Assembly (NCBI GenBank): GCA_016840405.1
Contig: JAEOSK010000003.1
Location: forward strand, 62,001-126,000
Direction of reading: 5' to 3'
DNA from: Candidatus Hermodarchaeum yapensis
GTDB taxonomy: Archaea; Asgardarchaeota; Hermodarchaeia; Hermodarchaeales; Hermodarchaeaceae
Length of the DNA: 64,000 bases
The stretch's first letter is position 1. Every line of letters starts with the position of its first letter. Shown here one piece after another: positions 1 through 9,467 of this stretch. The notes under the pieces are model-generated. The model was given only the letters and a program-made list of their open reading frames with translations. It was not told the origin of the DNA and did not search any database. Position numbers and translations under genes: made by a program.

Positions 1-501
1 TATTTAGCATCTTTTCTTGTTGGTGATGGTCACGCATCCATGAAAAAAATTCAAAACAGGCTAGCATCCGTGGGAATTGATGTTCCTCGGACAACTGTTT
101 CTACTCGAAAAAGCCGACTTTTCAAAGAAGGGACGTTGAGACCGTATTTCGTTTTTAGTACACCACAATTACCTTTCTTCATCTCGTTTGCGATTCGGTG
201 TGAACCATATATTTCTGAACAATTAGCTGTGGCTGTTGCACAGATGCCCATGGCTTTTGCTCAAATCACCAATATCGGTTGCATCGTTCACGTCTTTGTT
301 CCCTCACGGAGTTTGGGAACCATAATGAATCTGCTATCGCTTACTCTTGAAGACGAAGGAGTACATGAAGTGTGGCAAATGCAACAATTTCACAATGTAG
401 GTTCTGCTGACCCCGCCATTCTTGCACCAAAGTGGAATGGTTCGTATTGGAATTGGTCAGAAGAGGAGTTTGCCATTCCCTCGTTAGGTTTTGAGTTCTA
501 A
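1..501 (+). CDS. Lrp/AsnC-like transcriptional regulator, 3' part only
   Basis: The reading frame is open from the first base of the window, so the start lies upstream and only the last 166 codons are seen. The visible N-terminal part (SMKKIQNRLASVGI followed by a TTVSTRKSRLFKEG segment) has the shape of a helix-turn-helix. It is followed by an alpha/beta region like the effector half of Lrp-type regulators. The family call rests on general pattern and is tentative. It ends 56 bases before the ATG of the nucleotidyltransferase remnant on the same strand, so the two could be co-transcribed. The target is unknown. Confidence 0.5.
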   Translation, partial: YLASFLVGDGHASMKKIQNRLASVGIDVPRTTVSTRKSRLFKEGTLRPYFVFSTPQLPFFISFAIRCEPYISEQLAVAVAQMPMAFAQITNIGCIVHVFVPSRSLGTIMNLLSLTLEDEGVHEVWQMQQFHNVGSADPAILAPKWNGSYWNWSEEEFAIPSLGFEF

Positions 502-557
502 TTGGTTTTGGCGAAAGGATTTTGTTTGCTAGTACTCATTCTAAGGGTCTTCAAACT

Positions 558-1601
558 ATGGTGGTGTAAGTTATTCAAACGGGTATTTCTGTTCGAGAAG
601 GAGATTTCATCGAAACCCGTGAGGGGTTGATATTTGATGTCAAGGGGCTAGTACACCCCCCAGACAAGGTGATTGCGTTTCTCCGGTATTATCCTTCACC
701 CAAGGGTAAACGATCACGTGGTGGACAACAGTATGATAAAGTCTACCATTTGTCAAATCGGTTTGATTTTCTACGACAGCACTACCCGCAGTACCTTTAC
801 CATGACGAAGTTTTTGGACGGGAGTTGCAAGGTGTTCCACATTCTTCTATTAAACATGTGTACCAGCCACAGGCGAGCCTGGCAAAGTTAAAACAGTTGG
901 ATACACGTGATCCACTTCAACAAGATGTTGTAACTTTTTCACAATTGATAGAGCAGGCAGCCCGAATCCCTGAAGAAAGTCTAGGAATCTCAGGTAGCGT
1001 CCAAGTTGATTTGCACGGTCCAACTTCGGATATTGACCTGATTGTTTATGGCAGACGTGAAGCACGAGCCGTGCAATTATCGTTGAAGCGAGCGCAACTT
1101 GTACCAGAAGAAGGGATTTCGAAGTATCACTTGGATACGTATCGCCCCGTCTATAATCTTCGTTGGAGTGGAACGGGTATCCCCATTGAAACGATGTTAC
1201 TTGTTGATGGTTTGAAATCTATGCATGGTATCTTTGGTGGACACCACTATTTTGTCCGAGCAGTCTTAAACTGGGATCAGGTTCAGAGACAATATGGGGA
1301 TTATACATTTCATCCTTTAGGTCAAGCACGGGTCCGCTGCATCATAACGGATGATCGTGATGGCCTATTTACTCCATGTCGATACGAAATTGAAGATGTT
1401 GAGTTTCTAAAAGGGGAGGAGTGGGATGAAGTGCGAGAGATTGTGAGTTTTCGCGGGAGATTCACTGAGCAGGTTAGGCAGGATGAGGAAGTCATTGTTC
1501 AAGGTTCGCTAGAAGCTGTTCAGCAGGGGAAGGAGCAATGGGTTCGGTTTGTGTTGGGTGATCATCCATCGGATATCTTATTACCGAGTAGCCTGCTTTA
1601 G
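558..1601 (+). pseudogene. Predicted nucleotidyltransferase (COG1665-like), stop at codon 4
   Basis: The protein has a polymerase-beta-type nucleotidyltransferase core: Gly-Ser near residues 123-124 (counted from TTG 627) and an Asp-Ile-Asp pair near 135-137. It is a clear paralogue of the next gene over its whole length (shared FIET/FVET, GLIF/GLLF and HPPD blocks). The paralogue begins Met-Val-Val. Here ATG 558 also gives Met-Val-Val, but codon 4 (567-569) is TAA, after which similarity continues in frame. Between the stop and TTG 627 there is no ATG, GTG or TTG codon, only ATT. Either translation restarts at TTG 627 and loses conserved residues, or the gene is inactivated, or the base call is wrong. 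An AAGGG sequence lies just upstream of ATG 558. The substrate is unknown. Confidence 0.65.
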
Positions 1602-1610
1602 AGTACAGGA

Positions 1611-2678
1611 ATGGTGGTTTCCGAGGTGGCGCGTCACCCAAAGGACAAGGATTTCGTGGAAACACAAGATGGATTGCTGTTTACTGTGGTGGGATACCTG
1701 CACCCACCCGATGCATATACCACGTACTTGAAGTATCGTCCCGATCCTGAGGGAAAGTGGGAACGGCAAGGCGTTCACTATCGTCGGATGATACAAGTGT
1801 ATAGTGCTGCAGAAGTGCAATCAAGTAGTAATTGGTTGCGTGAGTATTATCCTGAGTATATTTCACTGGATAGGATTCGAGGCTTTGAATTGGCATTAGT
1901 GCCTTGGAAGAGTATCATTGCCTACTATTTACCAGAAGTCCGAATGTCGGAAATTATGAGAGATCCACAAGACCCGTTAGAATCGAGAACTCGAGCTCTT
2001 GTAAAGTTACTTTCCGAGGCCAGTGGTGTACCAGAGAGCCGATTTGGAATAACTGGCTCTCTCTTATTGGGAATCCATAATCCAATGTTTTCGGACATTG
2101 ATTTACTCATTTATGGTCGAGAAAATACCCATCAGGTCCGGGATGCGATGGATGGTCTGTTCGGTGAAAATAAGGTGAAACCATTTTCACACGATGAGAT
2201 TTTGAGCTGGAAGCATCGTCAGGTAAAAACATTGGGAATCCCTGCGAAGTATGTAGAACACATAGCTTGGTCATATTGGCAACGAGGACGGTTTAGCAAC
2301 ACGGACTTTTCTATTAGTCCCGTTAGATTGGATGCCGAGATTATGGAAGATTATGGATCAGAGATTTTTTCAGCTATTGGTCCTGTCGAATTCACAGCTA
2401 CTATAGAAGAAGATGAGGGAAATTTGTTTGTGCCGGTTCGGTATTTGGTTGGTGACATCTCTTTGGAAGAGGGTGATGTTGAATTTCCGGCTTTGACTGA
2501 GGTAATTTCTTATGAAGGGATTTTTGCCGGTGTCTTTCATAAGGGAGACCGAATTCATGTGAGAGGGACAGCTGAGGCTGTTCGTGATACGGATGGAAAC
2601 ATCATGCGAAACCAAGTCGTCGTTGGGTCAATGACGACACAGGGGTGGATAATCCGCCTTCCTCCATCATCGGATTAA
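1611..2678 (+). CDS. Predicted nucleotidyltransferase (COG1665-like), intact copy
   Basis: This 355-residue protein is the intact tandem paralogue of the preceding gene, beginning 10 bases after it. The nucleotidyltransferase signature is Gly149-Ser150 and Asp162-x-Asp164 within an SDIDLLIYG segment. This is the metal-binding start of the polymerase-beta fold, which transfers a nucleotide from NTP. The flanking N-terminal domain (about 1-130) and C-terminal domain (about 230-355, probably beta-rich) are shared between the two copies and may recognise a nucleic acid or protein partner. The family is known from archaea as a predicted nucleotidyltransferase without an assigned substrate. ATG 1611 fits because the N-terminus aligns with the upstream copy. 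The family call is good; the function is open. Confidence 0.72.
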   Translation: MVVSEVARHPKDKDFVETQDGLLFTVVGYLHPPDAYTTYLKYRPDPEGKWERQGVHYRRMIQVYSAAEVQSSSNWLREYYPEYISLDRIRGFELALVPWKSIIAYYLPEVRMSEIMRDPQDPLESRTRALVKLLSEASGVPESRFGITGSLLLGIHNPMFSDIDLLIYGRENTHQVRDAMDGLFGENKVKPFSHDEILSWKHRQVKTLGIPAKYVEHIAWSYWQRGRFSNTDFSISPVRLDAEIMEDYGSEIFSAIGPVEFTATIEEDEGNLFVPVRYLVGDISLEEGDVEFPALTEVISYEGIFAGVFHKGDRIHVRGTAEAVRDTDGNIMRNQVVVGSMTTQGWIIRLPPSSD

Positions 2679-2769
2679 TCTCTTATGAGAGGGCTTCTGT
2701 GTTTGAGGAAGAGATTTATTAAAGGTTATTATGTATCGAATGCCACTGAATGTGGAGTGTAGTTGTATT

Positions 2770-3168
2770 ATGCCTAGCTTGGAAGTTGTGTTATTGACCG
2801 GTCGAACTCGCAGGCAGGGTGTGGGTCTTGAAGCCGGCAAGCTCAGCGATATTTATCACGAAGCCACCACCCAAATCCGCCTTGATTCCAAAGATCTGGA
2901 GAAGCTGAAAATTGAACCGGGAGATATCGTCGAAGTTACAACTGAACATGGAAGTGTTGTGCTTCGAGCGGAAGCTGCACCGCGAGCTAGTGAGGGTATA
3001 GGATTCATCCCCTATGGACCGTGGGCTAATCTAGTAATTGGTGGAGATACAGATAGCACAGGAATGCCCACGATGAAAGGTCTGAATGCAACCGTCACTC
3101 CTACGCCTGATAAACAGGTGTTAAGCCTCAAAGAATTGTTTGCAGAGATGCGCGGTTCAGTCAAATAG
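2770..3168 (+). CDS. fwdD: Formylmethanofuran dehydrogenase subunit D
   Basis: FwdD supplies the molybdopterin-dinucleotide-binding C-terminal domain of the tungsten/molybdenum enzyme that reduces CO2 to formylmethanofuran; FwdB carries the rest of the active-site fold. The hallmarks are an N-terminal VVLLTGRTRRQG strand and the late FIPYGPWANLV...TDSTGMPTMKG block typical of FwdD. I chose ATG 2770 because the family begins close to the first strand; an upstream in-frame ATG at 2731 would add 13 residues. Neither has a clear ribosome binding site. The gene ends 33 bases before hppA on the same strand, suggesting co-transcription, and it is separated from the other fwd genes. Confidence 0.88.
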   Translation: MPSLEVVLLTGRTRRQGVGLEAGKLSDIYHEATTQIRLDSKDLEKLKIEPGDIVEVTTEHGSVVLRAEAAPRASEGIGFIPYGPWANLVIGGDTDSTGMPTMKGLNATVTPTPDKQVLSLKELFAEMRGSVK

Positions 3169-3201
3169 TAAATTTCTGTTTCAGGTAATTTTGGGATTGC
3201 T

Positions 3202-5385
3202 ATGATAACCATAATCATTCTTGTTGCAACAGTAATCGCAGGATTGTTGTCAGTACTTGTGGCCTTCTATTTCTTCCACTTGGTAATGAAGGCAGATGAA
3301 GGTAATGAGCAAATGCGCGATGTGAGCAAACTCATCGAACAAGGAGCGCATTCCTTTCTTTCAATTCAATACCGTATCCTTGCCGTCTTCAGTGTGGTAA
3401 TGGCGATTATTATCGCAGTTTCGGAATTTGTCTTTGGTAGTTCAGGGCTTGCCTCCGTTGCCTTGGCAGTCTCCCTCTCGTTTGTCATTGGCTCATTTGC
3501 GAGCATGGTGGCAGGGTATGTTGGAATGATTGTAGCGACTCGTGCTAATCGGCGTACTTCTGCTGCGGCTGCGGTAGGTGGGTTAATTCCAGCTTTTCGG
3601 GTTGCGTTTCGTGCTGGTGCAATCGTGGGTTTAATCATTGGTGGTATCGCGCTTGTAGGAATTGCTGGTCTCTATTTGGTCTGGAATTATGTCTTTTTTG
3701 GGTTTGAAGCTATTGCATTATGGGAGATAATTATTGGTTTTTCTTTTGGCTCAAGTTCGGTTGCCCTCTTTGCTCGGGCCGGTGGTGGGATCTTTACTAA
3801 AACAGCGGATGTTGCTGCTGATATTGTTGGTAAAATTGAATATAATATTCCTGAAGATGACCCCCGAAATCCTGCAGCAATCGCTGATGCTGTGGGTGAT
3901 AATGTCGGGGATATCGCAGGTACTGGAGCAGATATTTTTGACAGCAATATTTCTACAATTCTAGCTGCAGCAATTTTAGGTGCGACCATTGATATTGTGT
4001 TGGTATCTAATGGCATCTTCACCTTGGTTCCTTATGGACTAATTCCCCTTCTGATAGCCACGGTAGGAGTCTTTGCGTCCATTGCGGGAGTATTTGCTGT
4101 ACGCACTCATGATAGATGTGAACCGAATTGTTCTCTCAATCATGGAACCTACTTCGCAACGATTCTCTTTGCAATTCTAGTTGTTGTCGTTCTCATTCTT
4201 TTTCAAGTTCCGATTGTCATTGCTTTCTCTGCAATCTTGGGACTCTTAGCAGGAATTATCATTGGAGTTGTGTCCAATATCTTTACAAGTGATTATGGTT
4301 TTGGTCGATTCCAGCCCGTTCAAAGTATGGTCAGTTCAGCGGAAACTAGCCCTGCCACTCTGGTGCTCTCTGGATATTCCTATGGTCTGATCAGTGTTGT
4401 CCCTTCCATTGTGGGGATTGTCGTGGCTTTAGTCGCATCTTTTATTTTGGGCTCTTTTATTCCCATTCCAGGACCAGTGGGATTCTGGCAAGCGGGAGTA
4501 TTTGCTGTGGCCATTGCAGCGGTTGGTCTATTGGCGACGAATGGCCTTGTGGTGAGTTCAGATTCCTATGGGCCCATCGTTGATAATGCACGGGGGATAA
4601 TTGAGCAATCAGGGGCGCCGAAGGAGGCAATAGAAGAGATGGATAAACTCGATGCCCTTGGCAATACGACAAAGGCGATAACAAAAGGATTTGCCATCGG
4701 GGCTACGGCATTTACAGTCTTTGCCCTCTTTTCAGCCTACATTGAACTTGCCTCACGCCTTGTGGGAGCTCCAATTTTCATTGATTTATTGAACCCAATT
4801 GTATTAGCTGGTGCCTTGATTGGTGGAATTCTACCCGCTGCGTTTTCAGCAATGATGATTCTTGGCGTACAGAAAAATGCTGATAAGTTAATTGTTGAGA
4901 TACGCCGGCAATTCAAAGAGGACCCAGGCATCCTTGAAGGCACATCTCTTCCCGATTATGATCGAGGTATTAAGATTGCGACTAGGGGAGCGCTTCGCGA
5001 ACTTCTTCCAGCAACCATTGTTACAATCTTCGCCACCATCATCACGGGTATAATACTTGGATTAGAGGCACTGGCGGCGTTTCAGGCAGGTGCAGTTATT
5101 GTTGGGCTAATTTTAGCTCTTTTCATGGATAATGCGGGTGGCGCCTGGGATAACACGAAAAAATTCATCGAATCACCGGAATACGATCATACCCAACAAG
5201 ATTACCATCGTATCCATTCGGCTTCCATAACGGGTGACACGATTGGTGACCCTTTCAAAGATACTGCTGGTCCGTCAATCAATACCTTGTTGACAGTCAT
5301 TTCGTTAACAGCGACGCTTTTTCTTCCATTGATTTTTGCAGGGAATCTTTGGCTTCAGACTCTGCTTTTCCTCTTCATACCATAA
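3202..5385 (+). CDS. hppA: Membrane-bound proton-pumping pyrophosphatase, K+-independent type
   Basis: This integral membrane enzyme couples pyrophosphate hydrolysis to proton export. It has 727 residues with about 15-16 hydrophobic segments. The catalytic loops are clear: the DVAADIVGKIE segment followed by PEDDPRNPAAIAD and NVGD, and a late DNAGGAWDNTKK loop. The subclass marker at residues 487-492 reads Gly-Asn-Thr-Thr-Lys-Ala. Lysine at this position marks K+-independent pumps, while K+-dependent ones carry alanine. It follows fwdD by 33 bases and ends in a strong hairpin plus T-run terminator. In an acetogenic-style archaeon it would recover energy from biosynthetic pyrophosphate. Confidence 0.95.
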   Translation: MITIIILVATVIAGLLSVLVAFYFFHLVMKADEGNEQMRDVSKLIEQGAHSFLSIQYRILAVFSVVMAIIIAVSEFVFGSSGLASVALAVSLSFVIGSFASMVAGYVGMIVATRANRRTSAAAAVGGLIPAFRVAFRAGAIVGLIIGGIALVGIAGLYLVWNYVFFGFEAIALWEIIIGFSFGSSSVALFARAGGGIFTKTADVAADIVGKIEYNIPEDDPRNPAAIADAVGDNVGDIAGTGADIFDSNISTILAAAILGATIDIVLVSNGIFTLVPYGLIPLLIATVGVFASIAGVFAVRTHDRCEPNCSLNHGTYFATILFAILVVVVLILFQVPIVIAFSAILGLLAGIIIGVVSNIFTSDYGFGRFQPVQSMVSSAETSPATLVLSGYSYGLISVVPSIVGIVVALVASFILGSFIPIPGPVGFWQAGVFAVAIAAVGLLATNGLVVSSDSYGPIVDNARGIIEQSGAPKEAIEEMDKLDALGNTTKAITKGFAIGATAFTVFALFSAYIELASRLVGAPIFIDLLNPIVLAGALIGGILPAAFSAMMILGVQKNADKLIVEIRRQFKEDPGILEGTSLPDYDRGIKIATRGALRELLPATIVTIFATIITGIILGLEALAAFQAGAVIVGLILALFMDNAGGAWDNTKKFIESPEYDHTQQDYHRIHSASITGDTIGDPFKDTAGPSINTLLTVISLTATLFLPLIFAGNLWLQTLLFLFIP

Positions 5386-5407
5386 GCAGAAGCTAGATGA
5401 GATAGTA

Positions 5408-5446
5408 ATTCCGAACCAGAGAGTTCGGAATCTTTTCTTTTTTTAT
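5408..5446 (+). terminator. Intrinsic terminator after hppA
   Basis: A perfect 9-bp stem (5408-5416 pairing with 5423-5431, six-base loop CAGAGA) runs straight into a pyrimidine tract, TCTTTTCTTTTTTT. It lies 23 bases after the hppA stop codon, and no gene starts until 5544. Confidence 0.85.
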
Positions 5447-5543
5447 GAGTGCATGCTTAAATCAGAACTGACCAGATTCCATCAATTGAAATGCATCTAA
5501 TTTTTATTTAATATCCTCTATCACCAACGATGAGGAACTTGTT

Positions 5544-6410
5544 ATGACAGAGCCTGAATCGATCCAGAAACATCTCGTCCCTCCTATTCTCCTCGCAATC
5601 GTATTTTTCATCATCGCTATGATATTTCGAATAATTGACATCTTCATTCTCCAGCTTCACATGACGCCGTTTAGCATCATCTCTTCTAAGGTCATTCCTC
5701 TCATCATCCTCCTTGTCTATGTATGGATTGCTTATCGAAAATTCAACTTGCTTGGGATTCACTATCATTATCTACTCTCGAACTTAGTGCTCGGATTCTT
5801 TGTTTACTTGGCATACTATTTACTGCCTTTTTTGGCGGAGTTCTATATTGAACTGGGGCTTGGTTTAGAACCCATGCTACAACTTGCCTTCTACCCGACG
5901 GGTTACATTATTTACTTCATTTTCTTCTATATCATTAATTCATTCATGGAAGAAGGTGTCTTCCGAGGACTGATGATGCGTTGCTTCATGACCAAATACA
6001 ACGTAAATATTGCAAATGTCATTCAGGCAATCTTCTTTGGCTTCTGGCACATCGTTTGGCCAATTAATTACCTCATCAATGGATGGATGGATCCAATAAC
6101 TGCTGGATGGTTTGCCGTCTATTACGTAGTGTCTTCTTTTGGATTTGGAATTGTGACAGGTTATATGTTCCAGAAAACGAGTAGTCTCACCGGTCCTATT
6201 GTCCTTCATACTCTCTGGAATTTCACAATTTTCATGAGTGTCATTACTTACGGTGCCCCGCTTGGATGGGCGGTAAACATTTTCCTCTATGGCACGATGT
6301 TAGCTGTAGAATATATCGGTCTTGTTATCGTTATCCTAATTATCAAAGAATTCAGTCGTCAGCGAAAACTGCCGGAACTTACACCCTGGAATGCCACTTT
6401 ACCTAAATGA
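5544..6410 (+). CDS. CPBP-family intramembrane metalloprotease
   Basis: This 288-residue polytopic membrane protein has the three glutamate/histidine motifs of the CPBP (CAAX prenyl protease-like, Abi) family. They are Glu136-Glu137-x-x-x-Arg141, then a Phe-x-x-x-His in FFGFWH, then a His-x-x-x-Asn in HTLWN. These residues form the membrane-embedded metal site of Rce1-like proteases. About seven or eight hydrophobic stretches are present. The gene stands alone between the hppA terminator and fwdB. In archaea such proteins may process prenylated or other membrane peptides; the substrate cannot be read from the context. Confidence 0.85.
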   Translation: MTEPESIQKHLVPPILLAIVFFIIAMIFRIIDIFILQLHMTPFSIISSKVIPLIILLVYVWIAYRKFNLLGIHYHYLLSNLVLGFFVYLAYYLLPFLAEFYIELGLGLEPMLQLAFYPTGYIIYFIFFYIINSFMEEGVFRGLMMRCFMTKYNVNIANVIQAIFFGFWHIVWPINYLINGWMDPITAGWFAVYYVVSSFGFGIVTGYMFQKTSSLTGPIVLHTLWNFTIFMSVITYGAPLGWAVNIFLYGTMLAVEYIGLVIVILIIKEFSRQRKLPELTPWNATLPK

Positions 6411-6450
6411 AACGAACTACACTAATTACCTCGAAACGATAACTGGTCAG

Positions 6451-6469
6451 GGCGAACCGCTTAAATTAG
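6451..6469 (+). promoter_or_regulatory. Putative BRE/TATA element of fwdB, shared with fwdA
   Basis: The sequence GGCGAACCGCTTAAATTAG closely resembles the 18-base segment upstream of fwdA at 21494-21511 (GGCAGAACGCTTAATTAG). The A/T-rich core sits about 60 bases before ATG 6526. This is a by-eye match only. Confidence 0.4.
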
Positions 6470-6525
6470 TGAACCACATTGATACACCTACACTTTGAGT
6501 GCAAAGGCTATACGAGGTCCCTTTC

Positions 6526-7923
6526 ATGACTACTAAAGACACCGACGCTATCCTCGCAACACCCCGAAGCCGCGTTACGAAACATGTGATATGCCCCTTC
6601 TGCGGTTGTTTATGCGACGACATTGAAGTTGCAGTAACTTTGACTGGTCCACTTCCACGTGTCCCCGAAGGTACAATTGTGGAAGCCTTGAATGCATGCC
6701 GGATTGGTCATACGAAGTTCTTGAAAGTCCGGGATGAATACCGCATCTATAAACCCGAACTTCGTTCAGGTCCAGATAAGTCAGAGGTTAAGCAAGTCTC
6801 CCTTGAGGAAGCTGTGAAAGCTGCTGCGAAAATCTTGGTAGAAGCCAAGCGACCAGTGATTTATGGGCTAGCGAGTACGTCGAATGAGGCGAACGTGAAA
6901 GCCTTGGAACTCGCCGAAGTGTCAGGTGCGATTGTAGATAACACTTCGTCCGTATGTCATGGTCCAGGCATCGAAGCGGTTCAACGTGTAGGGATTGGTA
7001 CCTGTACTTTGGGTAAGATCAAGAATTACTCAGATTTGATTATTTATTGGGGTTGTAATCCCATCGCGGCTCATCCACGTCATACACGCCGCTATTCACA
7101 GTTTATTGAGGGTCTGTTTCGGCAGGTGGAGGATCGGAAAATTTACCATGTTGATGTTCGTCCCACCCGATTTTCAGACCAGGTGACGAATTTCATCCAA
7201 GTTGAACCAAACAAGGATTATGAGCTGATGCAAGCGGTCCGGGCTCTCCTGCGTGGTCATGAGTTACAGGTATCAGAAGTTGCTGGAGTGCCGATGCGTC
7301 AGATTCGTGAGTTTGCCTCTGACTTGAAGAATGCACAATTTACTACAATTTTCTTTGGACTGGGATTAACACAGAGCCATGGAAAAGATCACAATATTAC
7401 AGTTGCCATTGATTTGACAGCAGACTTGAATCATCACACAAAGGCAGTGATTATGCCATTAAGAGGACACTTCAACGTGACTGGTTCGAACCACGTTTCA
7501 ACTTGGACATATGGATATCCGTTTTCGGTAAGCCTTGAGCAGGGTTCTCCCTACTACATGCCGGGCGAAACTAGTGCCGTTGATGTTTTAGTCCGAGGAG
7601 AAGCAGACGCCTTCTTTGCCATTGCAGCTGATCCTGCAGCTTCATTCCCCGCCCCAGCTGTAAAGAACATGCTCAACATTCCTGTAATCATCTTAGATCC
7701 CAAACGATGCGCAACCACTGAAATCGCTGATGTCGTGTTGCCATCGTCATATGTCGGCATTGAAGCAGATGGGGTTCAGACTGCATACCGGATGGATGGC
7801 ATTCCATTACAGCTCAGTAAAATTGTAGATGCTCCTGCCGGTGTGAAAAGCGATGATCAAATCCTCGACATGTTGGTCCGTGAAGTCTGCCGTCTGAAAG
7901 GAATCAAACGATATCCCCACTAG
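6526..7923 (+). CDS. fwdB: Formylmethanofuran dehydrogenase subunit B
   Basis: FwdB is the molybdopterin-binding catalytic subunit of formylmethanofuran dehydrogenase, interconverting CO2 and formate at a W/Mo-bis-pyranopterin centre. From ATG 6526 the protein has 465 residues. An N-terminal [4Fe-4S] site is visible (Cys23-x2-Cys26-x3-Cys30, later Cys in NACRIGH). The metal-ligand position in SSVCHGPG (Cys144) is encoded by TGT, so this is the cysteine and not the selenocysteine form. A GTG at 6499 could add nine residues, but ATG 6526 fits the family better. The gene is isolated: a CPBP protease lies upstream and a HAD operon converges downstream. Whether it uses W or Mo cannot be told. Confidence 0.93.
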   Translation: MTTKDTDAILATPRSRVTKHVICPFCGCLCDDIEVAVTLTGPLPRVPEGTIVEALNACRIGHTKFLKVRDEYRIYKPELRSGPDKSEVKQVSLEEAVKAAAKILVEAKRPVIYGLASTSNEANVKALELAEVSGAIVDNTSSVCHGPGIEAVQRVGIGTCTLGKIKNYSDLIIYWGCNPIAAHPRHTRRYSQFIEGLFRQVEDRKIYHVDVRPTRFSDQVTNFIQVEPNKDYELMQAVRALLRGHELQVSEVAGVPMRQIREFASDLKNAQFTTIFFGLGLTQSHGKDHNITVAIDLTADLNHHTKAVIMPLRGHFNVTGSNHVSTWTYGYPFSVSLEQGSPYYMPGETSAVDVLVRGEADAFFAIAADPAASFPAPAVKNMLNIPVIILDPKRCATTEIADVVLPSSYVGIEADGVQTAYRMDGIPLQLSKIVDAPAGVKSDDQILDMLVREVCRLKGIKRYPH

Positions 7924-7954
7924 TCAAGGGCCTTCTAAACTCCAGGACCCAAAA

Positions 7955-8638
7955 TTACCCTCCAAGCTGAAAGTGTAATTTTGTGGCAATTTTTTGGAGA
8001 GTCCACCCCTCAAAATTAGGAATTATGAGATCAGCTTCGGAGAGGTCTTCAGATGGATTTGTTGTGGTCAAGGCAACGCATGTCATACCTGCAGTCTTTG
8101 CTGCAGACACACCAATTGGTGAGTCCTCAAAAACAAGACAATGAGCAGGAGGAACACCTACAGTTTGTGACCCCATTAAATAAGCCTCAGGATCTGGCTT
8201 AAGACGCGTCACTTGGGTACCATCAATTACAGGATGTTTGCCTCTTAGTCTCAGGCTTTCCAAGGCAGCGGAAAGGTTCTCAGGGTGTCCAGTACTCACA
8301 AATGCTGTTGGTAGATTTGCGTTTTGAACAGATTGATAAAATGAGAGAAATCCGTGTACTGGTTGTAGGTTACCCTGCGCTACACGCGTTTGGTAGAGTT
8401 TTCGTCGTCGACTCACCCACGGTGTTGGATCATCAGTGATTCCATTTTCTTTGAATAGAGTATTCATGATTGCAGCTGATCCTGCACCGAGAAATCGTTG
8501 CTTCCATTCTTCTTCAGTGACGTGGATGTTGAAAGATTTCAAGAGCTCGTTAAAGGTTTGTAGATGAAGCAGTTCGCTCTCCACAACAACGCCATCCACA
8601 TCAAATAATACAGCCTTGATTATTCGCGACTTGAGCAT
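7955..8638 (-). CDS. HAD-superfamily hydrolase (beta-phosphoglucomutase/phosphatase-like)
   Basis: This 227-residue HAD enzyme has motif I DVDGVVVES (the nucleophile is the first Asp of DVD) near residue 14, motif II Ser/Thr in AFVSTG, motif III Lys in LKPDPEAY and motif IV in VFEDSPIG. The GVSAAKTAG ending and an alpha-helical cap between motifs I and II place it in subfamily IA beside phosphoglucomutase/phosphatase enzymes. It probably hydrolyses or isomerises a small phosphorylated sugar or metabolite. It lies 12 bases downstream of a second HAD gene on the same strand, and the two are probably one transcript. Confidence 0.82.
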   Translation of the reverse strand: MLKSRIIKAVLFDVDGVVVESELLHLQTFNELLKSFNIHVTEEEWKQRFLGAGSAAIMNTLFKENGITDDPTPWVSRRRKLYQTRVAQGNLQPVHGFLSFYQSVQNANLPTAFVSTGHPENLSAALESLRLRGKHPVIDGTQVTRLKPDPEAYLMGSQTVGVPPAHCLVFEDSPIGVSAAKTAGMTCVALTTTNPSEDLSEADLIIPNFEGWTLQKIATKLHFQLGG

Positions 8639-8650
8639 CCTACTTCACAT

Positions 8651-9412
8651 TCATCTTTTCGTCCCAAAAAGAAATCTTTCTAAATCCTGTAATGTTCCTG
8701 AACCATCAATCGGGTATTGGGGATAGACCACTTTTTTCTTGGTTCTTTCCTCGATTTCTTTAGAGAGAATACCAAGACGTCCCTTCTCTTGATCCAAATC
8801 AACGAGAAAGGTCTTGATACCCAAGACTGAGGCAGCCATATCGCTAATCGGATCATTCCCTGCCATGAGACAATCTTCAGGTTTCTGATTAATGTGATCC
8901 AGAATAGAGCGATAATACTCAGGACGCGGTTTGCAATATGACATATTTTCAGCATGAGTGCTCATGGTGATATCCAAATCACCCAAATTTGCCCATTCAA
9001 GCCGAATCTGGGTTGCCAGCTCAGGAAATATGGGATTCGTGGCAATTACCACTTGAAGGCCTTTCTGCAGAACACGTTTGATTAATTTCCGCCCATAGGG
9101 TACAACGTGCACTTGATTTCCAAGCTGGCGAAAGGATTCTGCATAAAACTTGCGTAACCGATTATGACACTCTTCATAACTGAGCTCTGAACCTGAGATA
9201 AAATGGTTAGTAAACAATTCTACATTCGTCATGCTACCATCATTACGAATCATGTTTACAGTCGATTGGAGAAGCTTTTGGAAAAACGTTGATTGATCGA
9301 AATAATCAGCCATATACGGGTATGCCTTTTCAGCGTAATTGACGAGGAATTCGTCTTCATTGAAGAGGACCAATGTATTGTCAAAGTCGATTAGAAGTGC
9401 TTTGATTATCAA
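8651..9412 (-). CDS. HAD-family hydrolase
   Basis: This 253-residue HAD protein has motif I as DFDNTLVLF at the N-terminus, motif II as VIATNP, motif III at KPRPEYYR and motif IV at MAGNDPISDM. The cap domain is larger than in its downstream neighbour. The family dephosphorylates small molecules; no substrate-specific features are recognised. It is the first gene of a two-gene HAD transcript, with only 12 bases to the next gene. Confidence 0.8.
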   Translation of the reverse strand: MIIKALLIDFDNTLVLFNEDEFLVNYAEKAYPYMADYFDQSTFFQKLLQSTVNMIRNDGSMTNVELFTNHFISGSELSYEECHNRLRKFYAESFRQLGNQVHVVPYGRKLIKRVLQKGLQVVIATNPIFPELATQIRLEWANLGDLDITMSTHAENMSYCKPRPEYYRSILDHINQKPEDCLMAGNDPISDMAASVLGIKTFLVDLDQEKGRLGILSKEIEERTKKKVVYPQYPIDGSGTLQDLERFLFGTKR

Positions 9413-9467
9413 AGGTAGTTACACCATGCCTACAAGAGAGTCTAGCGGCTGAATCTGTTATTTATTT

